Source: Flavobacterium sediminilitoris
GTDB taxonomy: Bacteria > Bacteroidota > Bacteroidia > Flavobacteriales > Flavobacteriaceae
Direction: 5' to 3'
Length of the DNA: 64,000 nucleotides
Assembly (NCBI RefSeq): GCF_023008245.1
Contig: NZ_CP090145.1
Location: 3,100,001 to 3,164,000 of the forward strand
The notes under the pieces are model-generated. The model worked only from the letters and a program-made list of their open reading frames with translations. It ran no database searches and was not told the DNA's origin. The translations under genes were made by a program, and so were the position numbers. Positions 1 through 9,743 of the stretch are shown here, in pieces (the first letter of the stretch is position 1; every line of letters begins with the position of its first letter).

Positions 1-704
1 ACAGACAAGGTTTCCCAGCATTAGATTATATGTTAAACGGTTTAGCAGTTACAGATGCTGAAATCATAGATTTCTATGTGTCAAATGCTAATGCTACAGG
101 ATATAAGCAATATTTAAACGATTTATCAAATCAATTAAAAACAAATATTGATGCAGTAGTTACAGATTGGAATACGTCTTACAGAACAGCTTATATTGCC
201 AGTAATGGTAATGCAATTAGTAGTTCGGTTAATAAAACGATAAATAGTTTTGTAAAATACTATGAGAAAGATATTAGACTTGGTAAAGTAGGATATCCAG
301 CAGGTAAGTTCGGTAATTCAATCTTTCCAGAAAAAGTAGAAGCATATTATAAAAATGATGTTTCAAAAATTCTTTTAAACGAATCGATAAAAGCAACGCA
401 AGATTTTTTTAATGGAAAATATTTCAATAGTAATACAAATGGTAAAAGCTTAAAATCATATTTAGATTATTTAAATGCAGTTAGAGATGGTCAAAATTTA
501 AGCGATATAATTAACAACCAATTTGCAACAATCAATTCGACAAATGCACTTTTAAGTGATAGTTTTTCAAATCAAGTAACTACAAATAATTCTGTAATGT
601 TTGCAAGTTATGATGAGTTACAGAGAAATGTTGTTTATTTTAAAATTGATATGATGAGTGCTTTAAATATAACAGTTGATTATGTTGATAATGATGGAGA
701 TTAA
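1..704 (+). CDS. Imelysin-family protein, 3' part (5' end outside window)
   Basis: The reading frame is open from base 3 to the stop at 702-704, and the first residues read RQGFPALDYML. This resembles the conserved segment of imelysin (peptidase M75, IrpA-like) proteins, which are usually periplasmic or lipid-anchored and linked to iron or metal uptake. About 233 residues are visible. The signal peptide or lipobox and the GxHxxE motif would lie upstream of the window. The gene ends 17 bp before an HTTM membrane protein and a TonB-dependent receptor, which supports one metal-uptake operon. The internal ATG at base 30 is not the start. The family call rests on the short motif, the all-helical character and the neighbours. 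Confidence 0.75.
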   Translation, partial: RQGFPALDYMLNGLAVTDAEIIDFYVSNANATGYKQYLNDLSNQLKTNIDAVVTDWNTSYRTAYIASNGNAISSSVNKTINSFVKYYEKDIRLGKVGYPAGKFGNSIFPEKVEAYYKNDVSKILLNESIKATQDFFNGKYFNSNTNGKSLKSYLDYLNAVRDGQNLSDIINNQFATINSTNALLSDSFSNQVTTNNSVMFASYDELQRNVVYFKIDMMSALNITVDYVDNDGD

Positions 705-721
705 TTTTATACGTATTAAAA

Positions 722-2083
722 TTGTTTAAAAACTATTTAAATAAAAAATCACAGTCCATAACGCTAGCTTTTTTTAGGCTAGCGTTTGGTTTAATGATGC
801 TATTTAGTATCATTAGGTTCATTAGTTATGGATGGGTTGACAAATTCTACATTCAACCGAAATTTCATTTTACATATTATGGATTTGAATGGGTAAAACC
901 AATAGGGATTTATACTTATTTATTATTTATTATTTGTGGATTATCGGCTTTCTTTGTCGCTATTGGTTACAAATATAAAATAGCAATTATTACTTTCTTT
1001 TTAAGTTTTACTTATATTGAATTAATGGATAAAACTACCTATTTAAACCATTATTACTTTATATCTGTAATAAGTTTTATCCTTATTTTCTTGCCAGCAA
1101 ATGCTACACATTCAGTAGATGCATATAAAAATACAAAGATAAGATTTCAAGAAGTGCCAAGTTGGACAATTGATATTCTAAAGTTAATGCTAGCTATAGT
1201 TTATTTTTATGCAGGATTAGCAAAATTAAATTCAGATTGGCTTATTGAAGCTATGCCACTAAAAATTTGGCTACCAAACCAATCAAACATTCCATTAATT
1301 GGAAGTTTTTTGCATGAAACATGGATACAATATGCATTTAGTTGGACAGGAGCCATATACGATTTAAGTATTCCATTTCTATTATACAATAAACGAACTA
1401 GAAATTTTGCCTTCTTTTTAGTTGTAATTTTTCATATACTAACTAAAATATTATTTCCAATAGGAGTATTTCCTTATGTAATGATAATTAGTACCTTAAT
1501 CTTTTTTGATGCTTCCTTACATAAAAAATGTATGGATTTCATTTTAAAAATAATTCAAGTTGATTTTACACAATTTAGTAATGGTTTATCTTTTAAAGTA
1601 GACACAAATCGACTTTCTACAAAAATTAAACTGACTTTTTTAGCCTTATTTATGGTATTTCAGTTAATTTTCCCGTTTCGATATATGTTATATCCTGATG
1701 AATTATTTTGGACAGAAGAAGGATTTAGATTTTCATGGAGAGTAATGCTAATGGAAAAGGCAGGTTATACTCAATTTTATGTTATTGATTCTAAAACAAA
1801 AAGAAAAACGTACATTGATAACAGTCGCTTTTTGACACCATTTCAAGAAAAACAAATGTCTTTTCAACCTGATTTTATACTGCAATATGCTCATTATCTA
1901 CATGATTATTATAAGGAAACAGGAATAAATGAACCAATTGTAAAAGTAGATAGTTATGTAGCTTTAAACGGAAGATTAAGCAAACGATACATTGACCCAA
2001 ATATAGATTTAGCAAAAGAATATGAATCATTCCAACACAAAACTTGGATTTTACCATTTAACGATGAAATTAAAGGCTTTTAA
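722..2083 (+). CDS. HTTM domain integral membrane protein
   Basis: This is a 453-residue polytopic membrane protein with many hydrophobic helices in residues 15-350 and a soluble C-terminal region of about 100 residues. The pattern fits the HTTM family, which is related to the membrane part of vitamin-K-dependent gamma-carboxylase. The first usable codon is TTG at 722, 17 bp after the imelysin stop; the first in-frame ATG would remove the first helix, so I keep TTG. The gene overlaps the next one by 20 bp, which implies translational coupling with the TonB receptor. HTTM proteins are often found in bacterial imelysin/TonB-receptor loci, but their reaction there is unknown. Confidence 0.8.
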   Translation: MFKNYLNKKSQSITLAFFRLAFGLMMLFSIIRFISYGWVDKFYIQPKFHFTYYGFEWVKPIGIYTYLLFIICGLSAFFVAIGYKYKIAIITFFLSFTYIELMDKTTYLNHYYFISVISFILIFLPANATHSVDAYKNTKIRFQEVPSWTIDILKLMLAIVYFYAGLAKLNSDWLIEAMPLKIWLPNQSNIPLIGSFLHETWIQYAFSWTGAIYDLSIPFLLYNKRTRNFAFFLVVIFHILTKILFPIGVFPYVMIISTLIFFDASLHKKCMDFILKIIQVDFTQFSNGLSFKVDTNRLSTKIKLTFLALFMVFQLIFPFRYMLYPDELFWTEEGFRFSWRVMLMEKAGYTQFYVIDSKTKRKTYIDNSRFLTPFQEKQMSFQPDFILQYAHYLHDYYKETGINEPIVKVDSYVALNGRLSKRYIDPNIDLAKEYESFQHKTWILPFNDEIKGF

Positions 2084-4502
2084 TATTTTATTTCTTTTAA
2101 TTACTACTACTTTTTTCGCACAAAATAGCGTTAAAGGAATTGTAATCAACAAAGCAGGAAAGGCACTAGAAAACGTAGAAATCTACAATAAAACAAATTA
2201 CCAATCTTTTAATTCAAATGCTAGCGGACAGTTTGAGATTAAATCATTGAGCACAGGAAATAATGTTATTGTTTTTTTTATTGAAGGATATAAAGTAGAA
2301 GAAAGAACCTTCAATTCACAAGAAAATAATGTAAATATCAAAATTACTTTGGAAGAATTAACAACAACACTTTCAGAAGTAGTTGTTATGAAAGAAAAAG
2401 AAAAACAGTTTGCATTAAATAAACTTAAAGATATTGAAGAAACCGCAATTTATGCAGGTAAAAAGACAGAAGTAATTACATTAGATAAAATTACAGCAAA
2501 CAAAGCCACAAACAATGCTCGTCAAGTATATGCACAAGTAGTTGGATTAACAATTAATGAAAGTAATGATGGAGGATTACAATTATCAATAGGAGGAAGA
2601 GGATTAGATCCAAATAGGACCTCAAACTTTAATACAAGACAAAATGATTATGATATTAGCGCAGATGTATTAGGTTATCCAGAGAGTTACTATGCAACAC
2701 CGACAGAAGCTTTAGAATCGATACAAATTGTTCGTGGAGCTGCATCATTACAATATGGAACACAATTTGGAGGAATGATTAATTTTAAAATTAAAAAGCC
2801 AAGTACAAAACCTATTGAGCTAATTACAAGAAATACACTAGGATCTTTTAATTTGTTTACCAATTTTACAAGCCTAAGTGGAACAAAAGGTAAATTTAGT
2901 TACTATACGTATTATAATTACAAACAAGGTGATGGATTTAGACCTAATTCAAAATTTGATTCAAAATCATTTTTTACTAATTTAAATTACCAGTTTACAG
3001 AAAACACATCACTACATTTTGATTATACCCATTTTAGTTATTTGGCGCAACAACCAGGAGGATTAACCGATTTTATGTTTAATCAAAATCCAGAACAAAG
3101 TAATCGTACACGAAATTGGTTTGATGTAGATTGGAATCTTTTTGCCTTACGCTTTAAACATCATTTTCAACATAATGCCGATTTTTCATTGCAATTATTT
3201 GGTTTAGATGCTTCAAGAAAAGCCTTAGGATATCGATCTAATAGAGTTTCTAATCCAGATGTGTTAGGAACAGAAAGAGATTTGATCTTAGGTGATTTTG
3301 TAAATTGGGGAGCAGAAGCACGTTATTTAAAAAAATACAAGTTCTTCGGTCAAGATAATGCTTTCTTGATAGGAGCTAAATATTATCAAGCTAAAAATAC
3401 AGGAATACAAGGACCAGGAAGCTCAGGGAACAATGCTAATTTTAATTTAGCAACTGATGAATTTCCAAATTATAGAACCCAGTCTAATTATGAATTTCCA
3501 AATTTAAATATTTCAATTTTTGGAGAAAATATATTTAAAATATCGCAAGCATTCTCTATCACGCCAGGGTTTAGGTATGAAAATATAAAAACGAAAGCAA
3601 ACGGGTTTTATAGAAGGATTAATAATGATTTAGCAGGAAATGTCATTTCAGATGAAACAGTTAATGAAGAAAATGTAAAAGAAAGAGACTTTTTCCTTCT
3701 TGGACTAGGACTAAGTTATAAGATGAAAAATGGAATAGAATTGTATGCAAATGCATCTCAAAATTATCGTTCTGTAACTTTTAATGATATTCGTACAGTA
3801 AATCCAAGTGCTGTAATTGATGAAAATATTACTGATGAAAAAGGATACACGTCTGATATAGGTATGAGAGGGAAAATTTTAGATAATCTTTCATTTGATA
3901 CTAGTGTATATGCATTATATTATAATTATAAAATAGGTGAGTATCTTACGGAAGCACCAAACACTGCTGCGGTTGTAAGATATAGAGATAATGTGGGAAC
4001 AGCATTGACTTATGGTTTTGAATCTTTAATAGATTGGAATATAAACAAAACATTCTTTAGAGAAAATGAAGATTTTATTTGGAGTTTATTCTCAAATATT
4101 GCAATAACAGATTCAGAATATTTAAAATCAGATACTAAAAATATAAAAGGAAATAAAGTAGAATTTGTACCAAATTACAATTTGAAATTAGGAACAGGAA
4201 TAGGCTATAAAAACTTTCTCACAAGTATTCAATTTAGTTATGTGTCTTCACAATACACAAATGCAGAGAATAATCCTATAGATATAAATGACAATACTTA
4301 TGGTATTTTTGGAGCAATTCCATCTTATAGCGTTTTAGATTTTTCAGCTTCTTATAAGTATAAAAATTTTAAATTAGAAACAGGAATAAACAATGTGTTA
4401 AATAATTGGTATTTTACAAGAAGAGCTACAGGATATCCAGGACCAGGAATTATTCCATCAGAACCAAGAGTATTTTATGCAACACTTGAAATTAAGTTTT
4501 AA
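2064..4502 (+). CDS. TonB-dependent receptor with N-terminal carboxypeptidase-regulatory-like domain
   Basis: Outer-membrane receptor, 812 residues from ATG 2064 (MKLKAFNILF). This start gives a clean signal peptide ending at FFAQ. The in-frame ATG at 2022 would add 14 polar residues, so I prefer 2064. Residues about 22-100 form a CarboxypepD_reg-like domain (VKGIVINKAGKALENVEIYN). A plug domain follows (IQIVRGAASLQYGTQFGG), then a 22-strand-type barrel ending in an aromatic beta strand (RVFYATLEIKF). Such receptors import iron complexes or other nutrients using TonB energy. The imelysin and HTTM genes upstream suggest an iron or metal substrate. The resemblance is to FecA-type receptors; the actual ligand cannot be read from sequence. 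Confidence 0.88.
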   Translation: MKLKAFNILFLLITTTFFAQNSVKGIVINKAGKALENVEIYNKTNYQSFNSNASGQFEIKSLSTGNNVIVFFIEGYKVEERTFNSQENNVNIKITLEELTTTLSEVVVMKEKEKQFALNKLKDIEETAIYAGKKTEVITLDKITANKATNNARQVYAQVVGLTINESNDGGLQLSIGGRGLDPNRTSNFNTRQNDYDISADVLGYPESYYATPTEALESIQIVRGAASLQYGTQFGGMINFKIKKPSTKPIELITRNTLGSFNLFTNFTSLSGTKGKFSYYTYYNYKQGDGFRPNSKFDSKSFFTNLNYQFTENTSLHFDYTHFSYLAQQPGGLTDFMFNQNPEQSNRTRNWFDVDWNLFALRFKHHFQHNADFSLQLFGLDASRKALGYRSNRVSNPDVLGTERDLILGDFVNWGAEARYLKKYKFFGQDNAFLIGAKYYQAKNTGIQGPGSSGNNANFNLATDEFPNYRTQSNYEFPNLNISIFGENIFKISQAFSITPGFRYENIKTKANGFYRRINNDLAGNVISDETVNEENVKERDFFLLGLGLSYKMKNGIELYANASQNYRSVTFNDIRTVNPSAVIDENITDEKGYTSDIGMRGKILDNLSFDTSVYALYYNYKIGEYLTEAPNTAAVVRYRDNVGTALTYGFESLIDWNINKTFFRENEDFIWSLFSNIAITDSEYLKSDTKNIKGNKVEFVPNYNLKLGTGIGYKNFLTSIQFSYVSSQYTNAENNPIDINDNTYGIFGAIPSYSVLDFSASYKYKNFKLETGINNVLNNWYFTRRATGYPGPGIIPSEPRVFYATLEIKF

Positions 4503-4723
4503 AATATAGAATGCTTTTTTGTGATATAAAAAAGTAAATAAATTATTTAAATAGCCTAAAAAAATATCATCCTAAATTCATTTTAGACTTGGAGTGTATT
4601 TTTAAGTTTTATTTGATTATTGGATGATAAATTTTGACTAGACCTACTTGTTTCAGTTTGTTTGTAAATCTATTCTACTAAAAATAAGTAAGTGTAAGTG
4701 TTATTATGTAGATTTATAATAGG
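4503..4723. other. Intergenic region between convergent genes
   Basis: This 221-bp AT-rich spacer lies between the TonB receptor and recG, which converge. I see no ORF, tRNA or strong terminator hairpin in it. Bases 4705-4711 hold a TGTAGAT half-site like the operator described near 45.2 kb, but the second arm is missing. Confidence 0.5.
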
Positions 4724-6823
4724 TTAGCTAATATAATTCCATATATTTTTTTTCTTGCTTAATTCTATGAAAACTTTTCGGAGAGTTGTATGTTCTGGCT
4801 TTTCCATAGGAGCATCATTTTTTAATAGTTTTATAGCATGATGTCTTGCTAGTTGAAGAATATCTTTGTCTTTAATAATATCTGCGATTTGTAGATTTAG
4901 CACACCACTTTGTTGTTTTCCCATTATGTCTCCAGGTCCTCTTAATTTTAAATCAACTTCTGATATTTCAAAGCCGTCGTTTGTTCTCACCATAGTTTCC
5001 ATTCTGGTTTTACTATCTTCACTTAGCTTAAATCCGGTCATTAAAATACAATAACTTTGTTCTGCACCACGACCTACACGCCCTCTTAATTGATGCAATT
5101 GTGATAATCCAAAGCGTTCAGCACTTTCAATAACCATTACAGATGCATTGGGAACATTTACACCTACTTCAATCACTGTTGTGGCAATCATGATGTTTGT
5201 TTTTCCTTCTGAAAAACGTCTCATTTCTTCATCTTTGTCTGCTGGTTTCATTTGTCCATGAACAATTGAAATAGAGTAGTGTGGTAATGGAAAATCTCTA
5301 GAAATACTTTCATAACCATCCATTAAGTCTTTGTAATCCATTTTTTCAGATTCCTGAATTAATGGATAAACGATGTAAACTTGTCTGCCTTTTGCAATTT
5401 CATCTTTTAAAAATTTCCAAACTTTTAAACGGTTACTATCGTATCTATGAACAGTTTGTATTGGTTTTCTTCCAGCTGGTAGTTCATCGATCACAGAAAT
5501 ATCTAAATCACCATATAAACTCATGGCTAAAGTTCTTGGAATTGGAGTAGCAGTCATCACTAGAATATGTGGAGGAATCTCGTTTTTTTTCCAGAGTTTA
5601 CTTCTTTGTTCAACTCCAAATCTATGTTGTTCATCTATAATGGCTAATCCTAGATTTTTAAATTGTACTTTATCTTCTAATAATGCATGTGTTCCTATTA
5701 AAATATCTAAACTACCATTTTCTAGTTCTTCATAAATTATTTTTCTATCTGAAGTTTTTGTTGAACCAGTTAGTATTTTTATGTTTATATTCAGTTCTTT
5801 AGCTAAATCTGTAACTCCATTAAAGTGTTGTGTTGCTAGTATTTCTGTAGGTGCCATTAAACAACTTTGGAAATCATTATCTTTTGCTATTAGCATTGCT
5901 AATAATGCTACTATTGTTTTTCCTGAACCAACATCTCCTTGAAGTAAGCGATTCATTTGTGCATTACTTCCTAAGTCATTTCGGATTTCTTTTATTACTC
6001 TTTTTTGTGCATTTGTTAGGTCAAATGGTAAATAATTTTTATAAAAATTATTAAAGTTTTCACCTACTTTTTCAAATGGATGTCCTTTTATTTTATGCTT
6101 TCGAATGAGATTTTTGGTAATTAATTGCAATTGAATAAAAAACAATTCTTCAAACTTTAAGCGAAATTGTGCTTTGGAAAGTAGATCTTGGTTTTTTGGA
6201 AAGTGAATATTAAATAAGGCTTCACTTTTCGTAATTAATTTTAATTCTTCAATTAAATAATTAGGCAGTGTTTCAGAAAATAAAGTATGAGTTTCTAGAA
6301 ATAATTGTTGCATTAATTTATTGACAACTCTATTTGAAATTCCTTTAGTATTAAGTTTTTCTGTACTTGGATAAACAGGTTGCATTGCAGAACGAAAATT
6401 AGCTTTGTGTTCCGCTAATAATTCCATATCAGGATGAGCCATATTAAATGTACTACCAAATTGGCTTACTTTTCCAAATATTACATATACTTCATTTATT
6501 TTTAAGCCTTCTCTTATCCATTTATGACCTTGAAACCAGACTAATTCCATTTCTCCAGTGTCATCAATAAAAGTAGCTACTAATCGTTTTCCTCTCTTTT
6601 GTTCAACAGTTTTTATATTGATTATTTTTCCAATGATTTGAACTTCAGAGTTATTATTTTGTAATTGATTGATTTTAAAGTAACGTGTTCTGTCAATATA
6701 TCGATTAGGGAATAAGTTAAGTAAATCACCATATTTATGAATACTTAATTCTTTGCGTAGCAATTCACCCCTGTTTGGGCCAACTCCTTTAAGATACTCA
6801 ATAGGTGTTTCTAGTAGACTCAT
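4724..6823 (-). CDS. recG: ATP-dependent DNA helicase RecG
   Basis: RecG (699 aa) is a superfamily 2 helicase that remodels stalled replication forks and Holliday junctions. Residues 1-250 contain the wedge/OB domain (VGPNRGELL near the start). Walker A is GDVGSGKT at 296-303, the Walker B/DEQH box is DEQHRFG at 397-403, motif III is VMTATPIPRT, and the C-terminal helicase domain holds QLRGRVGRG. The length and all motifs match the family, and the gene looks intact. It is transcribed alone, away from the 199-aa membrane protein gene upstream. Confidence 0.97.
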   Translation of the reverse strand: MSLLETPIEYLKGVGPNRGELLRKELSIHKYGDLLNLFPNRYIDRTRYFKINQLQNNNSEVQIIGKIINIKTVEQKRGKRLVATFIDDTGEMELVWFQGHKWIREGLKINEVYVIFGKVSQFGSTFNMAHPDMELLAEHKANFRSAMQPVYPSTEKLNTKGISNRVVNKLMQQLFLETHTLFSETLPNYLIEELKLITKSEALFNIHFPKNQDLLSKAQFRLKFEELFFIQLQLITKNLIRKHKIKGHPFEKVGENFNNFYKNYLPFDLTNAQKRVIKEIRNDLGSNAQMNRLLQGDVGSGKTIVALLAMLIAKDNDFQSCLMAPTEILATQHFNGVTDLAKELNINIKILTGSTKTSDRKIIYEELENGSLDILIGTHALLEDKVQFKNLGLAIIDEQHRFGVEQRSKLWKKNEIPPHILVMTATPIPRTLAMSLYGDLDISVIDELPAGRKPIQTVHRYDSNRLKVWKFLKDEIAKGRQVYIVYPLIQESEKMDYKDLMDGYESISRDFPLPHYSISIVHGQMKPADKDEEMRRFSEGKTNIMIATTVIEVGVNVPNASVMVIESAERFGLSQLHQLRGRVGRGAEQSYCILMTGFKLSEDSKTRMETMVRTNDGFEISEVDLKLRGPGDIMGKQQSGVLNLQIADIIKDKDILQLARHHAIKLLKNDAPMEKPEHTTLRKVFIELSKKKNIWNYIS

Positions 6824-6989
6824 TAATTTGTTTTCTGCAAAGCGAAGATACTGTATAATTTAAAAATTAAAAAATATCTGTGCTAAACAAAACATTTCAT
6901 TCAACTAGATGGTATATATAGGAATATTTATAAACTCATTATGGAATAGTTTCTCTATGAATAGAAAACAGAATTTAGTAATAACTTAA

Positions 6990-7589
6990 TTATTTATTAG
7001 TAATGGCAACTCTTTTTACAGCATAGTTTAATGACTTTATTTTTTCATTTGCTGAAAATCTTAATTTTTTATTGGAGTTAGAATCTAAAATTATTTTATA
7101 ATTAATAGCCATTTCCTTTTTTAAATTTTCAATTTCAGCTATTCTTTCAGGTTTAGAATTTGCAATTGTAAGCGTTGCTTTTATACTATCTAATGCCTTA
7201 TTTTGCTTGTCAATAATATCTTGCATTGCCATTTTTATAGAGTCATTATTAGTTTGTGAATCATTAACATTAATAATTTGATCTATTTTGTCATTATTTT
7301 CATCAAGTCCTTTTACAATTTCAAAGTTATTTTTATTTGATAATTGTGTAACACTTTCTTGAAGCTCAACATTTCTATTAAAAAGAGGAAGTGAAATAAA
7401 ACCATTAAGAATAACCATAAAAATGGTCATTAGCATGAATCTCCAAATCATAGTAATAATAAGTGGTCTAGGTTCTCGGTCTTTATTTTGTTCAGCTCTT
7501 AATAATAAAAAGGTTAGTAATACTAATAAAAAACTAAACCCTGAAATACCATAGCCTAAAATTTTTATAACATCTAAATTTTTAAACAT
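6990..7589 (-). CDS. Hypothetical membrane protein with two N-terminal helices
   Basis: I do not recognise this 199-residue protein. Two hydrophobic helices are visible at about residues 10-28 and 47-68. A long polar segment rich in Asn, Lys and Glu follows, with coiled-coil character (residues 75-185). A plausible layout is two membrane passes with a soluble helical domain. It sits alone between recG and the beta-hydroxylase operon, all on the minus strand, with gaps of more than 130 bp on each side, so co-transcription is not obvious. Confidence 0.6.
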   Translation of the reverse strand: MFKNLDVIKILGYGISGFSFLLVLLTFLLLRAEQNKDREPRPLIITMIWRFMLMTIFMVILNGFISLPLFNRNVELQESVTQLSNKNNFEIVKGLDENNDKIDQIINVNDSQTNNDSIKMAMQDIIDKQNKALDSIKATLTIANSKPERIAEIENLKKEMAINYKIILDSNSNKKLRFSANEKIKSLNYAVKRVAITNK

Positions 7590-7724
7590 AATTTTTTATT
7601 TTGATATTTAAAATTGAAATATCTTGTTTATAGTTACACAAAGGTGATGTAATTATGAATAAAAAATAGAAGGTAAATTATGGTTTTTTGATGGGTATTT
7701 TTCCCCAAATTCAATAGTTAGAAA

Positions 7725-8420
7725 CTATTTGTTTTGGATCTTAGAAATTAATTCATTTGCAGTATTTGAGTTCATTCTCTTTAATTCTTCAATAATTAAT
7801 TCTTTTTCATTATCACTCATTTTCTTCTCAGGTTTTAAAAATTGTTGTTCATTAGCTTCTTTAAAGAATAACTCATCTGTCCATTCATTTCTTATTCCGT
7901 CAATTACTAAATGGATTCTGTCTTCTTTTCCATGATTAACAACAGAATGAGTGAAATTGGCATTTATATACCAACATTCTCCTTCGTTCATTATAAGTCT
8001 TTGGTTGTCTAAAATAAAAATAACATCTTTATTTGTAATAATTGGAATATGAATTCTAAAGCAGTTGTCTTCATATCCTAAACAATTGTCTACATGTGGT
8101 TTTATTTCACCACCAACAGCCAATCTTAATAGCCTAACGGTAGTTTTTTCAAATAAAAATTGATCTATTATTTCTTTAAAGTAATCACAAGATTCAATTA
8201 TTTCAGTATAAGTTACTTTTTCTGTTCCCTTATTATATGCATTAATATTTTCCGATTTTCCTCCTTCAGAATATAAAGAAATAGAGGACCAATTTCCAGT
8301 ATAATCATTTGTGTTATAATGATTAATCCATTTTTTACTTAGTATTTTTTGAACATCCTTTTGTAAACGTTCAATATTAAATGTAATGGGGAATTTTATA
8401 AATCGAATTAGATTTTCCAT
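7725..8420 (-). CDS. Aspartyl/asparaginyl beta-hydroxylase-like 2-oxoglutarate oxygenase
   Basis: This 231-residue protein has the cupin core of the Asp/Asn beta-hydroxylase family, which are Fe(II)/2-oxoglutarate oxygenases. The metal ligands appear as H109 and D111 (PHVD) and H158 (THSV); R168 in DRIHLVID would bind 2-oxoglutarate. The C-terminal 60 residues are charged and family-specific. It is the last gene of a tight three-gene set, 1 bp after the HExxH protein gene, so the two are probably co-transcribed. The substrate is unknown; possibilities are a side chain of a peptide or a small molecule. Confidence 0.8.
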   Translation of the reverse strand: MENLIRFIKFPITFNIERLQKDVQKILSKKWINHYNTNDYTGNWSSISLYSEGGKSENINAYNKGTEKVTYTEIIESCDYFKEIIDQFLFEKTTVRLLRLAVGGEIKPHVDNCLGYEDNCFRIHIPIITNKDVIFILDNQRLIMNEGECWYINANFTHSVVNHGKEDRIHLVIDGIRNEWTDELFFKEANEQQFLKPEKKMSDNEKELIIEELKRMNSNTANELISKIQNK

Positions 8421-8421
8421 A

Positions 8422-8922
8422 TTAATCTCTTAACCATTTTATCATGTGAGGGAAAGGTTTTTCATTTTGTTTTTCTGCCTTTTCTTGGCTTAATGTTAAA
8501 CCACACCATTCTAAAAAAGGTAAACCAATGTAAATATCACTATTGTATGAATTGATTAACCAATTATAACTTCCTTTATAACCATTTGAATGAAACACAA
8601 CTTCTAGTGGCATTTTTAAGTATCGTGCTGCTGCAAAAGACCATAACATTGCTCCAATTTCATCACCTTGCGTTGGCCATTCTTTTGGCATTTTTTCAGT
8701 GCCAATAAGTTTTCGTTCTTTAGCAGTTGTTACTGCAATGTGTCCTGCTTCATGTAAAATATCTCCGGGATAAAGTAATTTTTTAAAATCGACTAAAATA
8801 CCTTTATTTGAAAGCGACAATCCTGGTAAAAAAGTATCATTTGGTAATTCTTCTTCAATAATTGAAATTCCAATTTCTTTTAAAAAGGTTGTGATTTTTA
8901 TAATGATTGCATTTTCTTCCAT
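8422..8922 (-). CDS. Conserved hypothetical protein with HEAGH metallopeptidase-like motif
   Basis: This 166-residue protein carries HEAGH at residues 57-61, an HExxH zinc-binding signature, within LLYPGDILHEAGHIAVT. No signal peptide is seen, so it should be cytoplasmic. I do not recognise a named family; proteins like this are usually annotated as hypothetical. It lies between an Asp/Asn hydroxylase-like gene (1 bp downstream) and an ATP-pyrophosphatase gene (9 bp upstream), consistent with one operon. HExxH is suggestive, not proof, of peptidase activity; a third zinc ligand cannot be assigned with confidence. Confidence 0.7.
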   Translation of the reverse strand: MEENAIIIKITTFLKEIGISIIEEELPNDTFLPGLSLSNKGILVDFKKLLYPGDILHEAGHIAVTTAKERKLIGTEKMPKEWPTQGDEIGAMLWSFAAARYLKMPLEVVFHSNGYKGSYNWLINSYNSDIYIGLPFLEWCGLTLSQEKAEKQNEKPFPHMIKWLRD

Positions 8923-8931
8923 AAAAAAAAT

Positions 8932-9657
8932 CTAAATTAAATCACAATACCAAAAGCCATAACTAGGTGTTGTATCATCACTATTGCATACTGTATTTGA
9001 TTCTGTTGTTTTTGGTTTTTCATACTTTCTATAAACAATTTCACCTATCTCAAAAGGAATTGGTTTTGAAAAAATAGGTCCATCAAAAGTAAAAGTATGA
9101 AATTCTCCATTTTCTCCACAAACATCTACATTTTCAGGTAAATCCTTAATAAAGTTTTCATCTATAATTCTTCCAACAAAACTTTTATCTAAATATTTTT
9201 CATTAACACAAACTACTATTGTTTTGAAACCTAAAGATAAGAATTCTTGCAAAAGAGTTGTTGTATTTTGTTTCCACAATGGAAAAACGCCTTTAAAATT
9301 TACAGAAGCAAGTTTATCTTCTCTGTATTTTCGCAAATCTTCAAGAAAAATATCACCAAAAATAGAATGAGTAATTCCTTCTTTTTGAAATTCTGAAAGT
9401 GTGTTTTTCATTATTTCATCATAAATTTCCATAGTTGGCATTTCAGGAATTATCATTTTGGTTAATGGTAGTCCAATACTTTCGGCTTGTTTTTCTAAAA
9501 GTTCAACACGAATACCATGCATTGAAATACGTTGAAATTGCTTATTTACACTAGTTAATAGTGTTAGAATTTCATATTCATTTTGTTGTAATATTTTATA
9601 TAAGGCTAAGGCAGAATCTTTTCCGCTACTCCAGTTAAAAAGTGCTTTCTTTTTCAA
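8932..9657 (-). CDS. Dph6-like ATP pyrophosphatase (diphthine--ammonia ligase family)
   Basis: This 241-residue protein begins with the PP-loop signature SSGKDS at residues 10-15, typical of N-type ATP pyrophosphatases that adenylate a substrate. The fold and a later FGDIFLEDLRKYRE segment match the family annotated as diphthine--ammonia ligase or 'MJ0570-related'. Bacteria lack diphthamide, so the true substrate differs from the archaeal and eukaryotic one. It is the first gene of the operon with the HExxH protein and the hydroxylase. The C-terminus holds two Cys residues (VCNSDD and WYCDLI). Confidence 0.8.
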   Translation of the reverse strand: MKKKALFNWSSGKDSALALYKILQQNEYEILTLLTSVNKQFQRISMHGIRVELLEKQAESIGLPLTKMIIPEMPTMEIYDEIMKNTLSEFQKEGITHSIFGDIFLEDLRKYREDKLASVNFKGVFPLWKQNTTTLLQEFLSLGFKTIVVCVNEKYLDKSFVGRIIDENFIKDLPENVDVCGENGEFHTFTFDGPIFSKPIPFEIGEIVYRKYEKPKTTESNTVCNSDDTTPSYGFWYCDLI

Positions 9658-9743
9658 TTTTGATTATAATTTTGAAGTAAACTTACAAAATTTGGCTTAT
9701 TATTTGACTAAGCTTTGTAAATTTGGAACAATATATTTTTAAC

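Noticed and set aside
4705..4721. TGTAGATTTATAATAG, resembling the operator near 45.2 kb
   Set aside because: Only the left arm matches, and it lies between convergent gene ends with no promoter.
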